Of a stretch of DNA of 64,000 nt, positions 26,008-36,488 are shown in pieces (the first letter of the stretch is position 1; each line of letters opens with the position of its first letter). The position numbers and the translations under genes are program-made. A model generated the notes under the pieces. The model made no database searches. It saw only the letters and a program-made list of their open reading frames with translations, and was not told where the DNA came from. This DNA comes from Anaeromusa acidaminophila DSM 3853 (GTDB lineage: Bacteria > Bacillota > Negativicutes > Anaeromusales > Anaeromusaceae), in contig NZ_KB894585.1 of the NCBI RefSeq assembly GCF_000374545.1, positions 1-64,000 of the forward strand, in the 5' to 3' direction.

Positions 26008-28053
26008 ATGGCGGTACCGAAGCTGAATACGGTGCAATTGGAAGAAAGCAGGCCGTTTCGGGTCGTGGCTCCTTTTGAGCCTACGGGGGATCAGCCGACA
26101 GCAATTGAGTCTTTGACGGAAGGGATCTTAGCCGGTGAAAAAGCGCAGGTTCTCTTAGGGGCGACAGGAACCGGTAAAACCTATACCGTGGCGAAATTAG
26201 TGGAAAAGGTGCAGCGTCCGACCTTGGTGCTGGCGCACAATAAGACGCTGGCGGCGCAGTTAGCCAGCGAATTTAAGGAATTTTTTCCAGACAACGCAGT
26301 CGAGTATTTTGTTAGCTATTATGATTATTATCAACCGGAAGCGTATATTGCGCAGACAGATACGTATATTGAAAAAGATTCGTCTATTAACGACGAAATT
26401 GACAAACTGCGCCATTCGGCAACGATGGCGCTTTTTGAGCGGCGAGATGTCATTGTAGTAGCCAGCGTTTCCTGTATTTATGGTTTGGGCTCTCCGGAAG
26501 AGTACAGCAACATGGTATTGTCGCTGCGACAAGGGCAGCAGCGCGAACGTGACACCATTTTACGCAAGCTGGTGGAACTGCAATATTCTCGTAATGACAT
26601 TGCCTTTCAGCGAGGTAATTTTCGGGTGCGAGGCGATGTTATCGAGATTTTTCCGGCAGGTTATACGGAACGGGCGGTGCGCATTGAATTGTTTGGCGAC
26701 GAGATAGAGCGACTGCAGGAGCTGGATGTGCTGACCGGTGAGATTTTATGCGAACGAACCCATGTAGCTATTTATCCGGCATCCCATTATGTGACGTCCC
26801 GAGAGACGCTGCTGGCGGCGACAGAGCGTATTGAAGCGGAGCTTAAGGAGAGACTGGCTTACTTTAGGGAGAACGATCGTCTACTGGAAGCGCAGCGCTT
26901 GGAGCAGCGGACTCGCTATGATTTGGAAATGATGCTGGAAATGGGATATTGTTCCGGCATTGAAAATTATTCCCGTCATTTAACAGGACGGCAGGCAGGG
27001 GATGCGCCATACACGCTAGTGGACTATTTCCCGGATGACTTTTTGCTGGTCATTGACGAGTCTCATGTGACGTTGCCGCAAGTGCGAGCCATGTATAATG
27101 GCGACCGCGCCCGCAAGCTTTCTTTGGTGGAAAACGGTTTTCGTCTGCCCTCGGCTTATGACAATCGCCCGTTAACCTTTGATGAATTTCGAGAACGTTT
27201 GAACCAGACAATCTATGTGTCGGCAACTCCTGCCTCCTATGAGCTGGGGGAGGCGCAGCGAGTCGTGCAGCAGGTTATCCGCCCGACGGGTATACCGGAT
27301 CCGGTTGTCGAAGTGCGCCCGATCAGCGGGCAGATGGACGATTTGTTGAGCGAGATCCGCCTGCGCGCAACGCGCAACGAACGGGTGTTAGTGACGACGC
27401 TGACTAAGAAAATGGCGGAGCATCTTACCGACTATCTGAAGGAAGTGGGCGTAAAGGTGCGCTACTTGCATTCGGACATTGCTACTATTGAGCGGGTTGA
27501 GATTCTGCGGGATTTGCGGGCTGGCGTTTTTGACGTGTTGGTAGGCATTAATCTGTTGCGAGAGGGTCTTGATTTGCCGGAAGTTTCCTTAGTGGCGGTA
27601 TTGGATGCGGACAAGGAAGGTTTTTTGCGTTCCGAAACGTCCTTGGTGCAAACCATTGGCCGGGCGGCGCGAAACGTTCAAGGTCTTGTTATTTTATATG
27701 CGGACGTAGTGACCGATTCGATGCGCCGCGCGTTGGACGAGACGGAACGGCGTCGGTCCATTCAAATTGCTTATAACGAAGAATATGGCATTGTACCGCA
27801 TACAATTAAAAAGAAGATCAAAGATCTGATTGAAACGACGAAAGTGGCCGAAGACGGAGCTGTCTATGCGGCGCCGACGCCGTTTGCGAAGCTGAAGGCC
27901 AAAGAAGCGCGGGAAATGATGGTTCGTTTGGAAAAAGAAATGCAGCAGGCTTCACGGGCGTTGGAGTTTGAGAAGGCCGCGGAATTAAGGGATATTTTGT
28001 TTGATCTGCGGGAAAAATTCGGCGAACCGGGAAAGAAGAAAAGCAAGAAGTAA
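26008..28053 (+). CDS. uvrB: Excinuclease ABC subunit B
   Basis: DNA-damage-verifying helicase-like subunit of nucleotide excision repair; it is loaded by UvrA and recruits UvrC. The 681-residue product has Walker [11 protein letters not shown] (about residue 50), the beta-hairpin region [20 protein letters not shown], helicase motif DESHVTLPQ, the C-terminal motifs [14 protein letters not shown] and QTIGRAARN, and a terminal UVR domain (about 640-675, [20 protein letters not shown]) that binds UvrC. ATG 26008 has AAAGAGG 7 nt upstream; a TTG six codons earlier is less likely. uvrA follows after 33 bp. Confidence 0.98.
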   Translation: MAVPKLNTVQLEESRPFRVVAPFEPTGDQPTAIESLTEGILAGEKAQVLLGATGTGKTYTVAKLVEKVQRPTLVLAHNKTLAAQLASEFKEFFPDNAVEYFVSYYDYYQPEAYIAQTDTYIEKDSSINDEIDKLRHSATMALFERRDVIVVASVSCIYGLGSPEEYSNMVLSLRQGQQRERDTILRKLVELQYSRNDIAFQRGNFRVRGDVIEIFPAGYTERAVRIELFGDEIERLQELDVLTGEILCERTHVAIYPASHYVTSRETLLAATERIEAELKERLAYFRENDRLLEAQRLEQRTRYDLEMMLEMGYCSGIENYSRHLTGRQAGDAPYTLVDYFPDDFLLVIDESHVTLPQVRAMYNGDRARKLSLVENGFRLPSAYDNRPLTFDEFRERLNQTIYVSATPASYELGEAQRVVQQVIRPTGIPDPVVEVRPISGQMDDLLSEIRLRATRNERVLVTTLTKKMAEHLTDYLKEVGVKVRYLHSDIATIERVEILRDLRAGVFDVLVGINLLREGLDLPEVSLVAVLDADKEGFLRSETSLVQTIGRAARNVQGLVILYADVVTDSMRRALDETERRRSIQIAYNEEYGIVPHTIKKKIKDLIETTKVAEDGAVYAAPTPFAKLKAKEAREMMVRLEKEMQQASRALEFEKAAELRDILFDLREKFGEPGKKKSKK

Positions 28054-28086
28054 AACGTATCTCTGTTACTATAGGAGGATTCATTT

Positions 28087-30924
28087 GTGAAAGATCAAAT
28101 CGTGGTCAAAGGGGCCCGGCAGCACAATTTAAAGAATATGGACGTGACGATACCGCGAGATAAGCTGGTGGTGGTAACAGGGCTATCCGGATCCGGCAAG
28201 TCTTCCTTAGCGTTTGATACGATCTATGCGGAAGGACAGCGGCGGTATGTGGAATCGTTGTCGGCGTATGCGCGGCAGTTTTTGGGGCAGATGGACAAGC
28301 CGGATGTGGACTATATTGAAGGGCTGTCACCGGCTATTTCCATTGACCAGAAGACGACCAGCCGGAATCCCCGTTCGACGGTGGGAACGGTTACGGAGAT
28401 TTACGATTATCTTCGCCTGCTCTTTGCTCGCGCCGGTCGGCCGCATTGCCCCTGCTGCGGCGAGCCTATTACCCAGCAGACGGTGGAGCAGATGGTGGAC
28501 CGTGTAGCCGCTTTGCCTGAAGGAAGCAAGCTGCTGGTGTTGGCGCCGGTAGTGCGGGGGAAAAAGGGAGAGCATCAAAAAATTCTCCAGGAGGTGCGCA
28601 AAGGCGGCTATGTGCGTGTGCGCATCGACGGCGAAGTCTATGAGGTTGGCAGCGAGCCAGCTTTAGAAAAAAACAAAAAACATACGATTGAAGTGGTGGT
28701 AGACCGCCTGGTGGTTCGCGAAGGAGTGGCTTCCCGGCTGGCGGACTCGTTGGAGACGTCGTTAAAGCTGGGAGAAGGGCTGGTAACGGTTGCGGTGACA
28801 GGCGGCGAAGAAATGCTTTTCAGCGAGAATTTTGCCTGCGTGGATTGCGGAATTAGCCTGCCAGAGGTAGCGCCGCGTCTTTTTTCCTTCAATAGTCCCT
28901 TCGGCGCTTGTCCGGTTTGTACTGGTCTGGGCTATAACATGGAAGTGGATAAAGAATTAGTGATCCCGGATGGTTCGAAAACCTTGGCCGAAGGGGCCTT
29001 GGCTCCTCTTAGCCGCAACACCAGTTCCTATTTTATGTGCCAGTTGGCGGCAGTATTGGAAAGCAAAGGCAAGTCGTTAGATGTTGCCTGGGATGACTTA
29101 CCTGCTTCACTGCAACAGTTGATTCTGCAGGGCAGCGGTGAAGAACGCTACACTTTTGAATATGAAAACTTGTTTGGCGAGCTGAAGACGTATCATACCG
29201 CCTATGAAGGGGTTATTCCCATGCTGGAGCGGCGCTACCGGGAAACTTCCTCTGATTGGTCCCGCGAGGAAATCGAGGAATATATGAGTATCAAACCTTG
29301 CCCTAAATGCAAAGGGGCGCGCTTGAAGGACGAAGCGCTAGCGGTGCGCGTGGGCGGAAAAAACATTCATGAAGTGACCCAGTTAACCATTGGCGAAGGG
29401 CAGGCTTTCTTTCAGGAGTTGGAGCTGACCGAACGGGAGCGGACGATTGCCAGGCAGATTTTAAAGGAAATTGACGCTCGCTTGGGTTTTCTGGTTAATG
29501 TAGGGTTAGATTATTTGACTTTGGATCGTGCGGCGGGGACTCTCTCCGGCGGCGAGGCGCAGCGTATCCGTTTGGCGACGCAGATTGGCTCCGGCTTGGT
29601 GGGCGTGCTTTATATTTTGGATGAGCCCAGTATTGGTCTGCATCAACGGGACAACAATCGGTTGTTGGATACGCTAAAGCATCTGCGGGATCAGGGGAAT
29701 ACGTTGATCGTTGTCGAGCATGACGAAGATACGATGTATGCGGCGGATCATATTATTGACATTGGCCCCGGCGCCGGCGAAGGCGGCGGAAAATTGGTGG
29801 CTGCCGGTACGGTAGAGGAAATCAAGGCTTGTGAGGAGTCGATCACCGGACAATATTTGAGTCGTCGTATTTTTATTCCCGTGCCGGAACAGCGCCGCCA
29901 ACCGAATGGCAAGTGGCTGACGGTGCAGGGAGCGAAGGAAAACAATTTAAAAAACCTAACGGTGCGTTTCCCTTTGGGTTTGTTTACGGTAGTGACAGGC
30001 GTATCCGGCTCCGGTAAAAGTACGCTGGTCAATGATATTTTGTATCAGGGGCTGGCGCAGCGCTTATACGGCGGCAAACATCGTCCAGGAGCGCATAAGG
30101 CGATAAAAGGCCTGGAACTAGTGGACAAGGTCATTGATATTGACCAGTCGCCCATCGGGCGGACGCCTCGCTCCAATCCTGCTACCTACACAGGCGTTTT
30201 TGATATTATTCGCGAGGTGTTTAGCCAGACGCAGGAAGCGAAGATGCGCGGCTACAAGCCGGGGCGTTTTAGCTTTAACGTCAAAGGCGGCCGCTGCGAA
30301 GCTTGCAAGGGCGACGGCATCATCAAGATTGAGATGCATTTTCTGCCGGACGTTTATGTGCCTTGCGAGGTATGTCATGGGGCGCGCTACAACCGAGAGA
30401 CGCTGGAAGTGCGTTATAAGGGCAAGAATATTGCCCAGGTGCTGGATATGGTTGTCGATGAGGCGGTGGAGTTTTTCCGCCATCAGCCGCGGATTCATCG
30501 TAAACTGCAATTATTGCAGGATGTAGGTCTGGGATATGTGAAGCTGGGGCAGCCGGCAACGCAGCTTTCCGGCGGCGAAGCGCAGCGGGTCAAGTTGGCT
30601 ACGGAATTGGCGCGGCGCAGTACCGGCAAGACCTTTTATATTTTGGACGAACCGACTACCGGCTTGCATACGGCGGATATCCATCGGTTGATGGAAGTAT
30701 TGCAGCGTTTGGTGGAGGGCGGCGATAGCGTAGTGGTGATCGAGCATAACCTGGACGTCATTAAAACGGCGGATTACTTGATTGATTTGGGACCGGAGGG
30801 CGGCCATCGCGGCGGGACCATTGTGGCGACAGGTACGCCGGAAGAAATTTGCCGTGTTGAGGCCTCCCATACCGGGCGATACCTGAAGCCTTTACTGGAA
30901 GAGGCCGCAAGATTGCAGGGGTAA
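28087..30924 (+). CDS. uvrA: Excinuclease ABC subunit A
   Basis: Damage-recognition ATPase of nucleotide excision repair. The 945-residue product has two ABC modules: Walker [10 protein letters not shown] (about residue 32) with signature [16 protein letters not shown], and GVSGSGKST (about 640) with [16 protein letters not shown]. Zinc-binding cysteines appear in [18 protein letters not shown] and in the second finger, [18 protein letters not shown]. The start is GTG 28087 behind TAGGAGGATTC. It ends 28 bp before a strong hairpin shared with the convergent accC gene. Confidence 0.98.
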   Translation: MKDQIVVKGARQHNLKNMDVTIPRDKLVVVTGLSGSGKSSLAFDTIYAEGQRRYVESLSAYARQFLGQMDKPDVDYIEGLSPAISIDQKTTSRNPRSTVGTVTEIYDYLRLLFARAGRPHCPCCGEPITQQTVEQMVDRVAALPEGSKLLVLAPVVRGKKGEHQKILQEVRKGGYVRVRIDGEVYEVGSEPALEKNKKHTIEVVVDRLVVREGVASRLADSLETSLKLGEGLVTVAVTGGEEMLFSENFACVDCGISLPEVAPRLFSFNSPFGACPVCTGLGYNMEVDKELVIPDGSKTLAEGALAPLSRNTSSYFMCQLAAVLESKGKSLDVAWDDLPASLQQLILQGSGEERYTFEYENLFGELKTYHTAYEGVIPMLERRYRETSSDWSREEIEEYMSIKPCPKCKGARLKDEALAVRVGGKNIHEVTQLTIGEGQAFFQELELTERERTIARQILKEIDARLGFLVNVGLDYLTLDRAAGTLSGGEAQRIRLATQIGSGLVGVLYILDEPSIGLHQRDNNRLLDTLKHLRDQGNTLIVVEHDEDTMYAADHIIDIGPGAGEGGGKLVAAGTVEEIKACEESITGQYLSRRIFIPVPEQRRQPNGKWLTVQGAKENNLKNLTVRFPLGLFTVVTGVSGSGKSTLVNDILYQGLAQRLYGGKHRPGAHKAIKGLELVDKVIDIDQSPIGRTPRSNPATYTGVFDIIREVFSQTQEAKMRGYKPGRFSFNVKGGRCEACKGDGIIKIEMHFLPDVYVPCEVCHGARYNRETLEVRYKGKNIAQVLDMVVDEAVEFFRHQPRIHRKLQLLQDVGLGYVKLGQPATQLSGGEAQRVKLATELARRSTGKTFYILDEPTTGLHTADIHRLMEVLQRLVEGGDSVVVIEHNLDVIKTADYLIDLGPEGGHRGGTIVATGTPEEICRVEASHTGRYLKPLLEEAARLQG

Positions 30925-30951
30925 AATGGAGAGTTGTGTGTAAAACATAAA

Positions 30952-30983
30952 AACCCCGGCAGCTTTGTAGCTGCCGGGGTTGC
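30952..30983. terminator. Bidirectional intrinsic terminator between uvrA and accC
   Basis: AACCCCGGCAGC and GCTGCCGGGGTT form a perfect 12-bp stem around TTTGTA. An A-run precedes it, giving a U-run for the minus-strand transcript, but only a short T-run follows on the plus strand, so it probably works best for accC. Confidence 0.85.
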
Positions 30984-30992
30984 TCCCTAGCT

Positions 30993-32321
30993 TCAGCAGG
31001 GAGTCATACGTTTATAGATGAATTGGGTATCGAAGTCGCCGCTGCAGAAATGAGGGTTGCTGAGAACCTTCTGATGGAAGGGAATCGTAGTCTTGATGCC
31101 GCCGATGCGGAATTCCGCCAAGGCGCGGCGCATGATGCGGATGGCGTCGCCGCGGGTGCGCCCATGGGCGACTACTTTGGCGATCATGGAGTCGTAGTAA
31201 GGCTGTACGGTGACTCCGGCAGCTACGCCGCTGTCTACGCGCACGCGAGGGCCGCCAGGCTGATGGTAGAAGTCAATATGACCCGGGCAGGGAATGAAAC
31301 GCATATCAGGATCTTCAGCATTGATGCGGCATTCGATAGCATGGCCGAGGAACATGATTTCATCTTGTTTTTTGTTAAGCGGTTCGCCCGCGGCGATGCG
31401 CAATTGGCGGCGGACTAGGTCGACGCCGGTAATCATTTCCGTGACAGCATGCTCTACCTGGATGCGGGGATTGATTTCCATAAAATAAAATCTGCCAGTT
31501 TTGATATCCATAAGGAATTCTACAGTTCCGACATTGGTGTAATAGATGCTTTTGGCGGCACGGATGGCCAACTGCCCCACTTTGTGGCGCATTTCGGGCG
31601 TTAAGGCGCTGGACGGCGCTTCTTCCAAAATCTTCTGGTTGCGGCGCTGCAAAGAGCATTCGCGTTCGCCGAGATGAAGGATGTTGCCGTAGTTATCGGC
31701 CATGATCTGCACTTCGATATGACGAGCTTGATCAATATAGTTTTCTAAGTAAAAATCTCTGGATTTCAAATCGACTTTATTGAGAGCGGAAGTCATTTCT
31801 TCCTTATTATGAGCTACGAACATGGACTTGCCGCCGCCGCCTGCTACGGGCTTTAAAATAACCGGGTAGCCAATGGCTTCGGCCTGCGCGTAGGCGTCTT
31901 CCGCTTCGCGGACGATTTCGCTGCCTACGGTCATCGGTAAGCCGGCTTGTTTCATTGCTAAACGAGCGGCGTCTTTGTTACCGACTTTGCGGATGGTTTC
32001 TGGATGGGGTCCGACAAAAATCATGCCGGCGTCAATAACCATTTGCGCGAAATCCGCATTTTCGGAGAGGAACCCGTAACCGGGGTGGATGGCGTCTGCT
32101 TTGGCCATTTTAGCGGCGGAAATGATGGCTTCAGCATTGTAGTAGCTGAGTGAAGCATCAGCTGGACCGATGTTGTAGGCGTAGTCCGCCAGCTGTACAT
32201 GGAGAGAATGAGCGTCGACGTCGGAATAGACTGCCACCGTTTCAATCCCTAATTCCTGACAGGCGCGAATAACACGAATGGCGATTTCGCCGCGATTGGC
32301 GATAAGAACTCTGTTAAACAT
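30993..32321 (-). CDS. accC: Biotin carboxylase (acetyl-CoA carboxylase subunit)
   Basis: Carboxylates biotin on its carrier protein using ATP and bicarbonate, the first half-reaction of acetyl-CoA carboxylase and fatty-acid synthesis. The 442-residue product begins MFNRVLIANRGEIAIRVIRA, contains the ATP-grasp glycine loop AGGGGKSMF, the nucleotide-binding EAPSSAL region and the catalytic segment EINPRIQVEHAVTEMI. ATG at 32321 has GGGAGGTC just upstream; the frame extends further 5' without support. accB, its usual neighbour, is not adjacent, so the gene is isolated and could serve another biotin-dependent carboxylase. It diverges from uvrC. Confidence 0.93.
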   Translation of the reverse strand: MFNRVLIANRGEIAIRVIRACQELGIETVAVYSDVDAHSLHVQLADYAYNIGPADASLSYYNAEAIISAAKMAKADAIHPGYGFLSENADFAQMVIDAGMIFVGPHPETIRKVGNKDAARLAMKQAGLPMTVGSEIVREAEDAYAQAEAIGYPVILKPVAGGGGKSMFVAHNKEEMTSALNKVDLKSRDFYLENYIDQARHIEVQIMADNYGNILHLGERECSLQRRNQKILEEAPSSALTPEMRHKVGQLAIRAAKSIYYTNVGTVEFLMDIKTGRFYFMEINPRIQVEHAVTEMITGVDLVRRQLRIAAGEPLNKKQDEIMFLGHAIECRINAEDPDMRFIPCPGHIDFYHQPGGPRVRVDSGVAAGVTVQPYYDSMIAKVVAHGRTRGDAIRIMRRALAEFRIGGIKTTIPFHQKVLSNPHFCSGDFDTQFIYKRMTPC

Positions 32322-32524
32322 CCGAATAGACCTCCCATGTTTTAAAATGACCCTGGGTATATTATATTCTATTGTGTATTTTTTCACAACGACTGCGAGT
32401 AAGTATACAGGGTACACAAAAATGCAAGCTGAATATTGCGAAATTTGTAAAAAGTGTTAGCTGTTTTCTGGATAAAACCTACCATTGTCTTTTTGATGGT
32501 GTGCAGCGTGAAAGGTGCATAATT

Positions 32525-34339
32525 ATGAACGAAGTGTTGCAAGAGCAATTAGCGCATTTGCCGGGTTCGCCTGGAGTCTACATCATGAGAGATGCGCAAG
32601 AAAGAATTCTATATGTAGGTAAAGCGGTCAGTCTAAAGAATCGTGTGCGTTCTTATTTTCAAAGCAATCGGAATCACTCGGTTAAAACCATGGCCCTAGT
32701 GGCTAAAATTGAATCGCTGGAATATATCTTGACAGCTAACGAAGTGGAAGCTCTCATTCTAGAATGCAATCTAATTAAAAAGCATAGGCCGCGTTATAAT
32801 ATCAGCTTAAAAGATGACAAGACCTATCCTTACATTAAGGTAACCTTAGAAGACGATTATCCGAGGGTGCATATCACCCGCAGGTTGGTGAAAGACGGCG
32901 CTCGTTATTTCGGGCCCTATGCGGATGCTGGAGCGGTTCATGAAATGTTGCGCTTGGTTCGGTCTTTGTTTCTGTTGCGCAATTGCCGAACTATGGAGGC
33001 GCGGCGTCCATGCCTGGAGTATCATATCAAACGTTGTGTGGCGCCGTGTAGCGGGAAAGTAGACAAGGAAGAATACAGGCGCATGGTGGATGCGGTGATG
33101 ATGCTTCTGGAAGGACGAGGGGATAAGCTGTTGCGGCAGTTGAAAAAAAACATGCTTCAGGCGGCGGAGGAACTGCGCTTTGAAGAAGCGGCGCGGTTGC
33201 GGGATCAATTGGCGGCGGTGGAAAAGCTGACGGAGAAGCAAAACATAGTGACCGCCGGGGGCGACCAGGACGTTTTGGGGCTGGCGCATTCGCATGCCGG
33301 AGTATGCGTGCAAGTACTGCAAGTGCGTGGAGGAAAGCTGATTGGAAGAGAGCATTTCTTTTTACAGGGCGCAGCGGACGAAGAAAAAGAGGTGGCGTTG
33401 GAAGCGTTTTTAGAGCAGTATTATGCAAGGGTGGCGTTCGTGCCGCCAGAAGTATTGCTGCCGTTTGAACTTTCTTATCAAGAAGTACTGGAACGCTGGC
33501 TGACGGAAGTACGTCAAAGTAAAGTGGAACTGCATGTACCAAAGCGGGGCGGCAAGCATGCGTTGCTTTTGATGGCCGAAGACAATGCCCGAGCGGTGCT
33601 GGCTCTCAAAGAGGGTGAGCTGCTCAGGGAAATGGAACGGACTACGGGAGCGGTGGAGCAGCTGCAGCAATTTTTAGAAATGCCGAGGCCGCCGCAGCGT
33701 ATGGAGTGCTTTGACATCTCCCATATCCAGGGTGCGGAAACCGTAGCGTCAATGGTTGTTTTTGAAGACGGCCAACCTAAGAAGGAAGATTACCGTCGCT
33801 TTAAGCTGCGAACGGTGGAAGGCAAGCCGGATGACTTCCTATCCATGCAGGAAGTATTGCTGCGTCGGTATGGCGAAGCAGCGGAGCCGCTGCCGGATTT
33901 GATTGTTATAGACGGCGGCAAGGGGCAATTATCTAGCGCGCTGGAGGTCATTCGCGGCGTAGGTTTAGAGATGAACGTTATTTCGCTGGCGAAGCAGTTT
34001 GAATGGGTCTTTCGAGAGGCGGACAAGGAGCCTTTGATTTTGCCGGAACGCTCAGAATCGTTGTACCTACTGCAGCGTTTGCGCGATGAAGCGCATCGCT
34101 TTGCTGTCTCATACCATCGCAAGCTGCGAGGTAAACGTAATTTGGTTTCTGTTTTGGATCATATTTCCGGCATTGGTCCGAAACGCCGTAAGGCATTATG
34201 GTCGGCTTTCGGTACTTTGGAAGCTTTGCGCAAGGCAAGCTTGGAAGAATTAGTTGGAGTTGATGGCATGGATCGTACGGCGGCGCAGGCGGTATATGAT
34301 TTTTTTCGCAGGGAATATCGACCCGATGAGCAGGTGTAA
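32525..34339 (+). CDS. uvrC: Excinuclease ABC subunit C
   Basis: Dual endonuclease of nucleotide excision repair that cuts on both sides of the lesion. The 604-residue product has the N-terminal GIY-YIG domain (PGVYIMRD...ILYVGKAVSLKNR, about 15-40), a UVR motif (about 205-235) for UvrB contact, the RNase H-like C-terminal nuclease (CFDISHIQGAETVASMVVF, LIVIDGGKGQL) and two helix-hairpin-helix motifs at the end. ATG 32525 is preceded by AAAGGTG. The gene lies near uvrBA but is separated from it by the reversed accC. Confidence 0.97.
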   Translation: MNEVLQEQLAHLPGSPGVYIMRDAQERILYVGKAVSLKNRVRSYFQSNRNHSVKTMALVAKIESLEYILTANEVEALILECNLIKKHRPRYNISLKDDKTYPYIKVTLEDDYPRVHITRRLVKDGARYFGPYADAGAVHEMLRLVRSLFLLRNCRTMEARRPCLEYHIKRCVAPCSGKVDKEEYRRMVDAVMMLLEGRGDKLLRQLKKNMLQAAEELRFEEAARLRDQLAAVEKLTEKQNIVTAGGDQDVLGLAHSHAGVCVQVLQVRGGKLIGREHFFLQGAADEEKEVALEAFLEQYYARVAFVPPEVLLPFELSYQEVLERWLTEVRQSKVELHVPKRGGKHALLLMAEDNARAVLALKEGELLREMERTTGAVEQLQQFLEMPRPPQRMECFDISHIQGAETVASMVVFEDGQPKKEDYRRFKLRTVEGKPDDFLSMQEVLLRRYGEAAEPLPDLIVIDGGKGQLSSALEVIRGVGLEMNVISLAKQFEWVFREADKEPLILPERSESLYLLQRLRDEAHRFAVSYHRKLRGKRNLVSVLDHISGIGPKRRKALWSAFGTLEALRKASLEELVGVDGMDRTAAQAVYDFFRREYRPDEQV

Positions 34340-34450
34340 GGCGTTCCTTGGCGAAGTATTCTTGACAAAAGTAGAAAAATCGGTGAAAATAAGCATATGG
34401 TTTTAAAAACCACATGGAGAATTTCAAAAAACTACTTAGGAGGAGTTAAG

Positions 34451-35005
34451 ATGAACAAAGGAGCCATTATTGCAATTGTGCTGGTGGCGCTTGTAGCCAT
34501 TTTCGGCGTGTCTACTTATAATGGATTGGTGGGCATGAACGAGACGGTAAACGGCAAATGGAGTCAGGTGGACAACCAGCTGCAGCGGCGGGCGGATTTG
34601 ATTCCCAATCTGGTTAATACCGTGAAAGGCTACGCAGCTCATGAGCAAGCGGCTATTCAAGCGGTATCTGATGCTCGCTCCAAGTTGGTCGGCGCTCAAG
34701 GGGTCGGCGATAAAGCAGCTGCAGCCGGAGAAATGAACAGCGCTTTGAGCCGCTTATTGGCGATTGCGGAGAATTATCCGAACTTGAAGGCGGACAAGAA
34801 TTTCCGCGCTTTGCAGGATGAACTGGCTGGCACGGAAAACCGCATTGCCGTTGCGCGTAAGGATTATAACGACGCGGTTCAAGGGTACAATACTAAAATT
34901 AAAACGTTCCCGCAGAGCATGTTTGCGGGCATGCTAGGCTTTGGCCAGCGCGAGTACTTCAAGGCCGAAGAAGGGGCTAAGCAAGTACCGCAGGTTAAGT
35001 TCTAG
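34451..35005 (+). CDS. lemA: LemA family protein
   Basis: Membrane-anchored protein of 184 residues with one N-terminal helix (about 5-22) and a four-helix bundle carrying the LemA hallmarks NGKWSQVDNQLQRRADLIPN and LAIAENYPNLKADKNFRALQDELAGTEN in outline. Function is unknown in bacteria; lemA is often cotranscribed with a TPM/YgcG gene, and one follows here after a repeat insertion. ATG 34451 is preceded by AGGAGGAGTTAAG. A TTGACA at 34362-34367 may be the -35, but the -10 is poor. Confidence 0.94.
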   Translation: MNKGAIIAIVLVALVAIFGVSTYNGLVGMNETVNGKWSQVDNQLQRRADLIPNLVNTVKGYAAHEQAAIQAVSDARSKLVGAQGVGDKAAAAGEMNSALSRLLAIAENYPNLKADKNFRALQDELAGTENRIAVARKDYNDAVQGYNTKIKTFPQSMFAGMLGFGQREYFKAEEGAKQVPQVKF

Positions 35006-35165
35006 TCGGCTGCTGTTTTATTCGCATCTCGCAGCACGGCAGCCCTTTTTCCGTCTGGCGTTGTCAGAAAACCTCGAAATAGCGCCGCTATTTCTGCGGC
35101 CTTCTTTCTAGCCATACGAAAAAATTCTTTGGCGTGCTGGAGTGCTCGTTAAAAAATCGGCCTCC
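35005..35165. repeat. Family B MITE-like palindromic element, copy B1
   Basis: About 160 bp starting at the last base of the lemA stop codon (CGGCTGCTGTTTTATTCGC) and ending AACGAGCACTCC reverse-complement-wise at ATCGGCC (35165). The imperfect inverted arms include CAGCACGGC (left) and GGCGTGCTG (right) and meet at the palindromic centre AATAGCGCCGCTATT. It separates lemA from the TPM gene. No protein gene is seen in it. Copies B2-B4 share the same layout. Confidence 0.8.
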
Positions 35166-35247
35166 TTAATGGAGTTTGAGAGAAAAAGATCCCTTTTGGC
35201 GGAATTGTAAGTAAACCGACCATTACCTAAGCGGAAGGAGGTGCGGC

Positions 35248-36006
35248 ATGAAACGCTGGCTTGCAGGTTTTCTTCTCTTTTGCTTTGCATTAATAGCATT
35301 GGCTTTGCCGGTGCAGGCGGCGGCTTCCATTCCGCCCAAGCCTTCGTCTTCGATTTACGTGCAGGATTTGGCTGGAGTGATGCAGCCGGCATCCAAGGAG
35401 CGCCTGCAAAAGCTAGGAGCCAGTTTGGCGGCTAAGACCAAAGCGCAGGTAGTCGTGCTGACGGTTCGCAGTCTGGAAGGTGCAGAGCCGGAAGACTATG
35501 CCTTAGAGGTTTTGCGCACGTGGGGGCTTGGCGATAAGCAGTTGAATAACGGCGTGCTGATTTTAGTTGCGGTTGATGATAAGGTATCTCGCGTTGAAGT
35601 GGGGTATGGTCTGGAAGGCGCGCTTCCTGATGCTAAAACCGGTCAATTGCAGGACGAGTATATGGTGCCGTATTTCCAGAATGGAGATTATGACAAAGGC
35701 ATTGTTAATGGTTACCGGGCGGTTGTGCAGGAAGTAGCTAAGGAATATAAGCTGGAATTGAAAAGTTCTCCTCAAAGTGCAACTGCTAAAGCGCAAGCAG
35801 ACAGTTATCCGTGGGATGGATGGCCTTGGTGGGCGAAAATTCTAGGAGCGGCCGCCTTGGTTGGCTTGCTGATTTTGGACTGGACTGTGTTTGGGGGAAC
35901 CTTTACGTATCTGATCCTTTCTTTGCTTCGCCTGCGTGGCGGCGGCGGTGGAGGCGGATATGGAGGCGGCAGCGGCGGCGGGGGCGGTTCTTCGCGCCGG
36001 TGGTGA
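35248..36006 (+). CDS. TPM-domain (YgcG/YdjH-type) membrane protein
   Basis: A 252-residue protein with a signal peptide (about 1-25, ending PVQAAA), an extracytoplasmic TPM domain (about 38-165, with VYVQDLAG-like start and the segment NNGVLILVAVDDKVSRVEVGYG in outline), one transmembrane helix (about 195-215) and a glycine-rich tail ending GGGGGSSRRW. TPM proteins have been linked to membrane repair or phosphatase activity, but their bacterial role is unsettled. The pairing with lemA is conserved in many bacteria. ATG 35248 has GGAAGGAGGTG upstream. Confidence 0.88.
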   Translation: MKRWLAGFLLFCFALIALALPVQAAASIPPKPSSSIYVQDLAGVMQPASKERLQKLGASLAAKTKAQVVVLTVRSLEGAEPEDYALEVLRTWGLGDKQLNNGVLILVAVDDKVSRVEVGYGLEGALPDAKTGQLQDEYMVPYFQNGDYDKGIVNGYRAVVQEVAKEYKLELKSSPQSATAKAQADSYPWDGWPWWAKILGAAALVGLLILDWTVFGGTFTYLILSLLRLRGGGGGGGYGGGSGGGGGSSRRW

Positions 36007-36113
36007 CGACATAAAATAGACTTTGTTAATTTGCCAGTTCCCAAGAAGCGAAGGATATGGTAAAATAAAATCATGATTTGTGAATAACCTTTATAAAAAA
36101 AGGAGGAATTATC

Positions 36114-36272
36114 ATGGAAAAATGGACCTGTACAGTATGTGGTTATGTCTATGATCCGGCAACCGGAGATCCGGACAACGGCGTGGCTCCGGGCACTGCC
36201 TTTGAGGACATCTCGGCGGAATGGGTTTGCCCCCTTTGCGGCGTAGGCAAGGACGACTTCGAAAAAGCATAA
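36114..36272 (+). CDS. Rubredoxin
   Basis: A 52-residue one-iron electron carrier. The two metal-binding motifs [10 protein letters not shown] and [12 protein letters not shown] supply the four cysteine ligands, and the intervening sequence [16 protein letters not shown] is classic. In anaerobes it donates electrons to rubrerythrin, superoxide reductase or flavodiiron proteins for oxidative-stress defence; no partner is adjacent. ATG 36114 follows AAAAGGAGGAATTATC, a strong ribosome binding site. It is monocistronic, with a terminator 14 bp downstream. Confidence 0.97.
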   Translation: MEKWTCTVCGYVYDPATGDPDNGVAPGTAFEDISAEWVCPLCGVGKDDFEKA

Positions 36273-36285
36273 GGTAGAACCAATT

Positions 36286-36313
36286 AAAGGCAGCTCTGAG
36301 GAGCTGCCTTTTG
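36286..36313 (+). terminator. Intrinsic terminator after rubredoxin
   Basis: AAAGGCAGCTC and GAGCTGCCTTTT form a perfect stem around TGAG, followed by GTGTGTCTCTTTTT. Confidence 0.88.
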
Positions 36314-36488
36314 TGTGTCTCTTTTTATAAGCATAATATTTTAAAAATTGAAAAACAAATGTATCTACGCAGAAAATGAGAAGGAAATTGATTATTTTTA
36401 GGCGAATTTTTCATTATAGCATAAAAAGGGGGAGGTGAAGGAGGAATTTTGTTTCGTTTTCTCTTTTTGGCAGAAAGGGGGCATTAGT

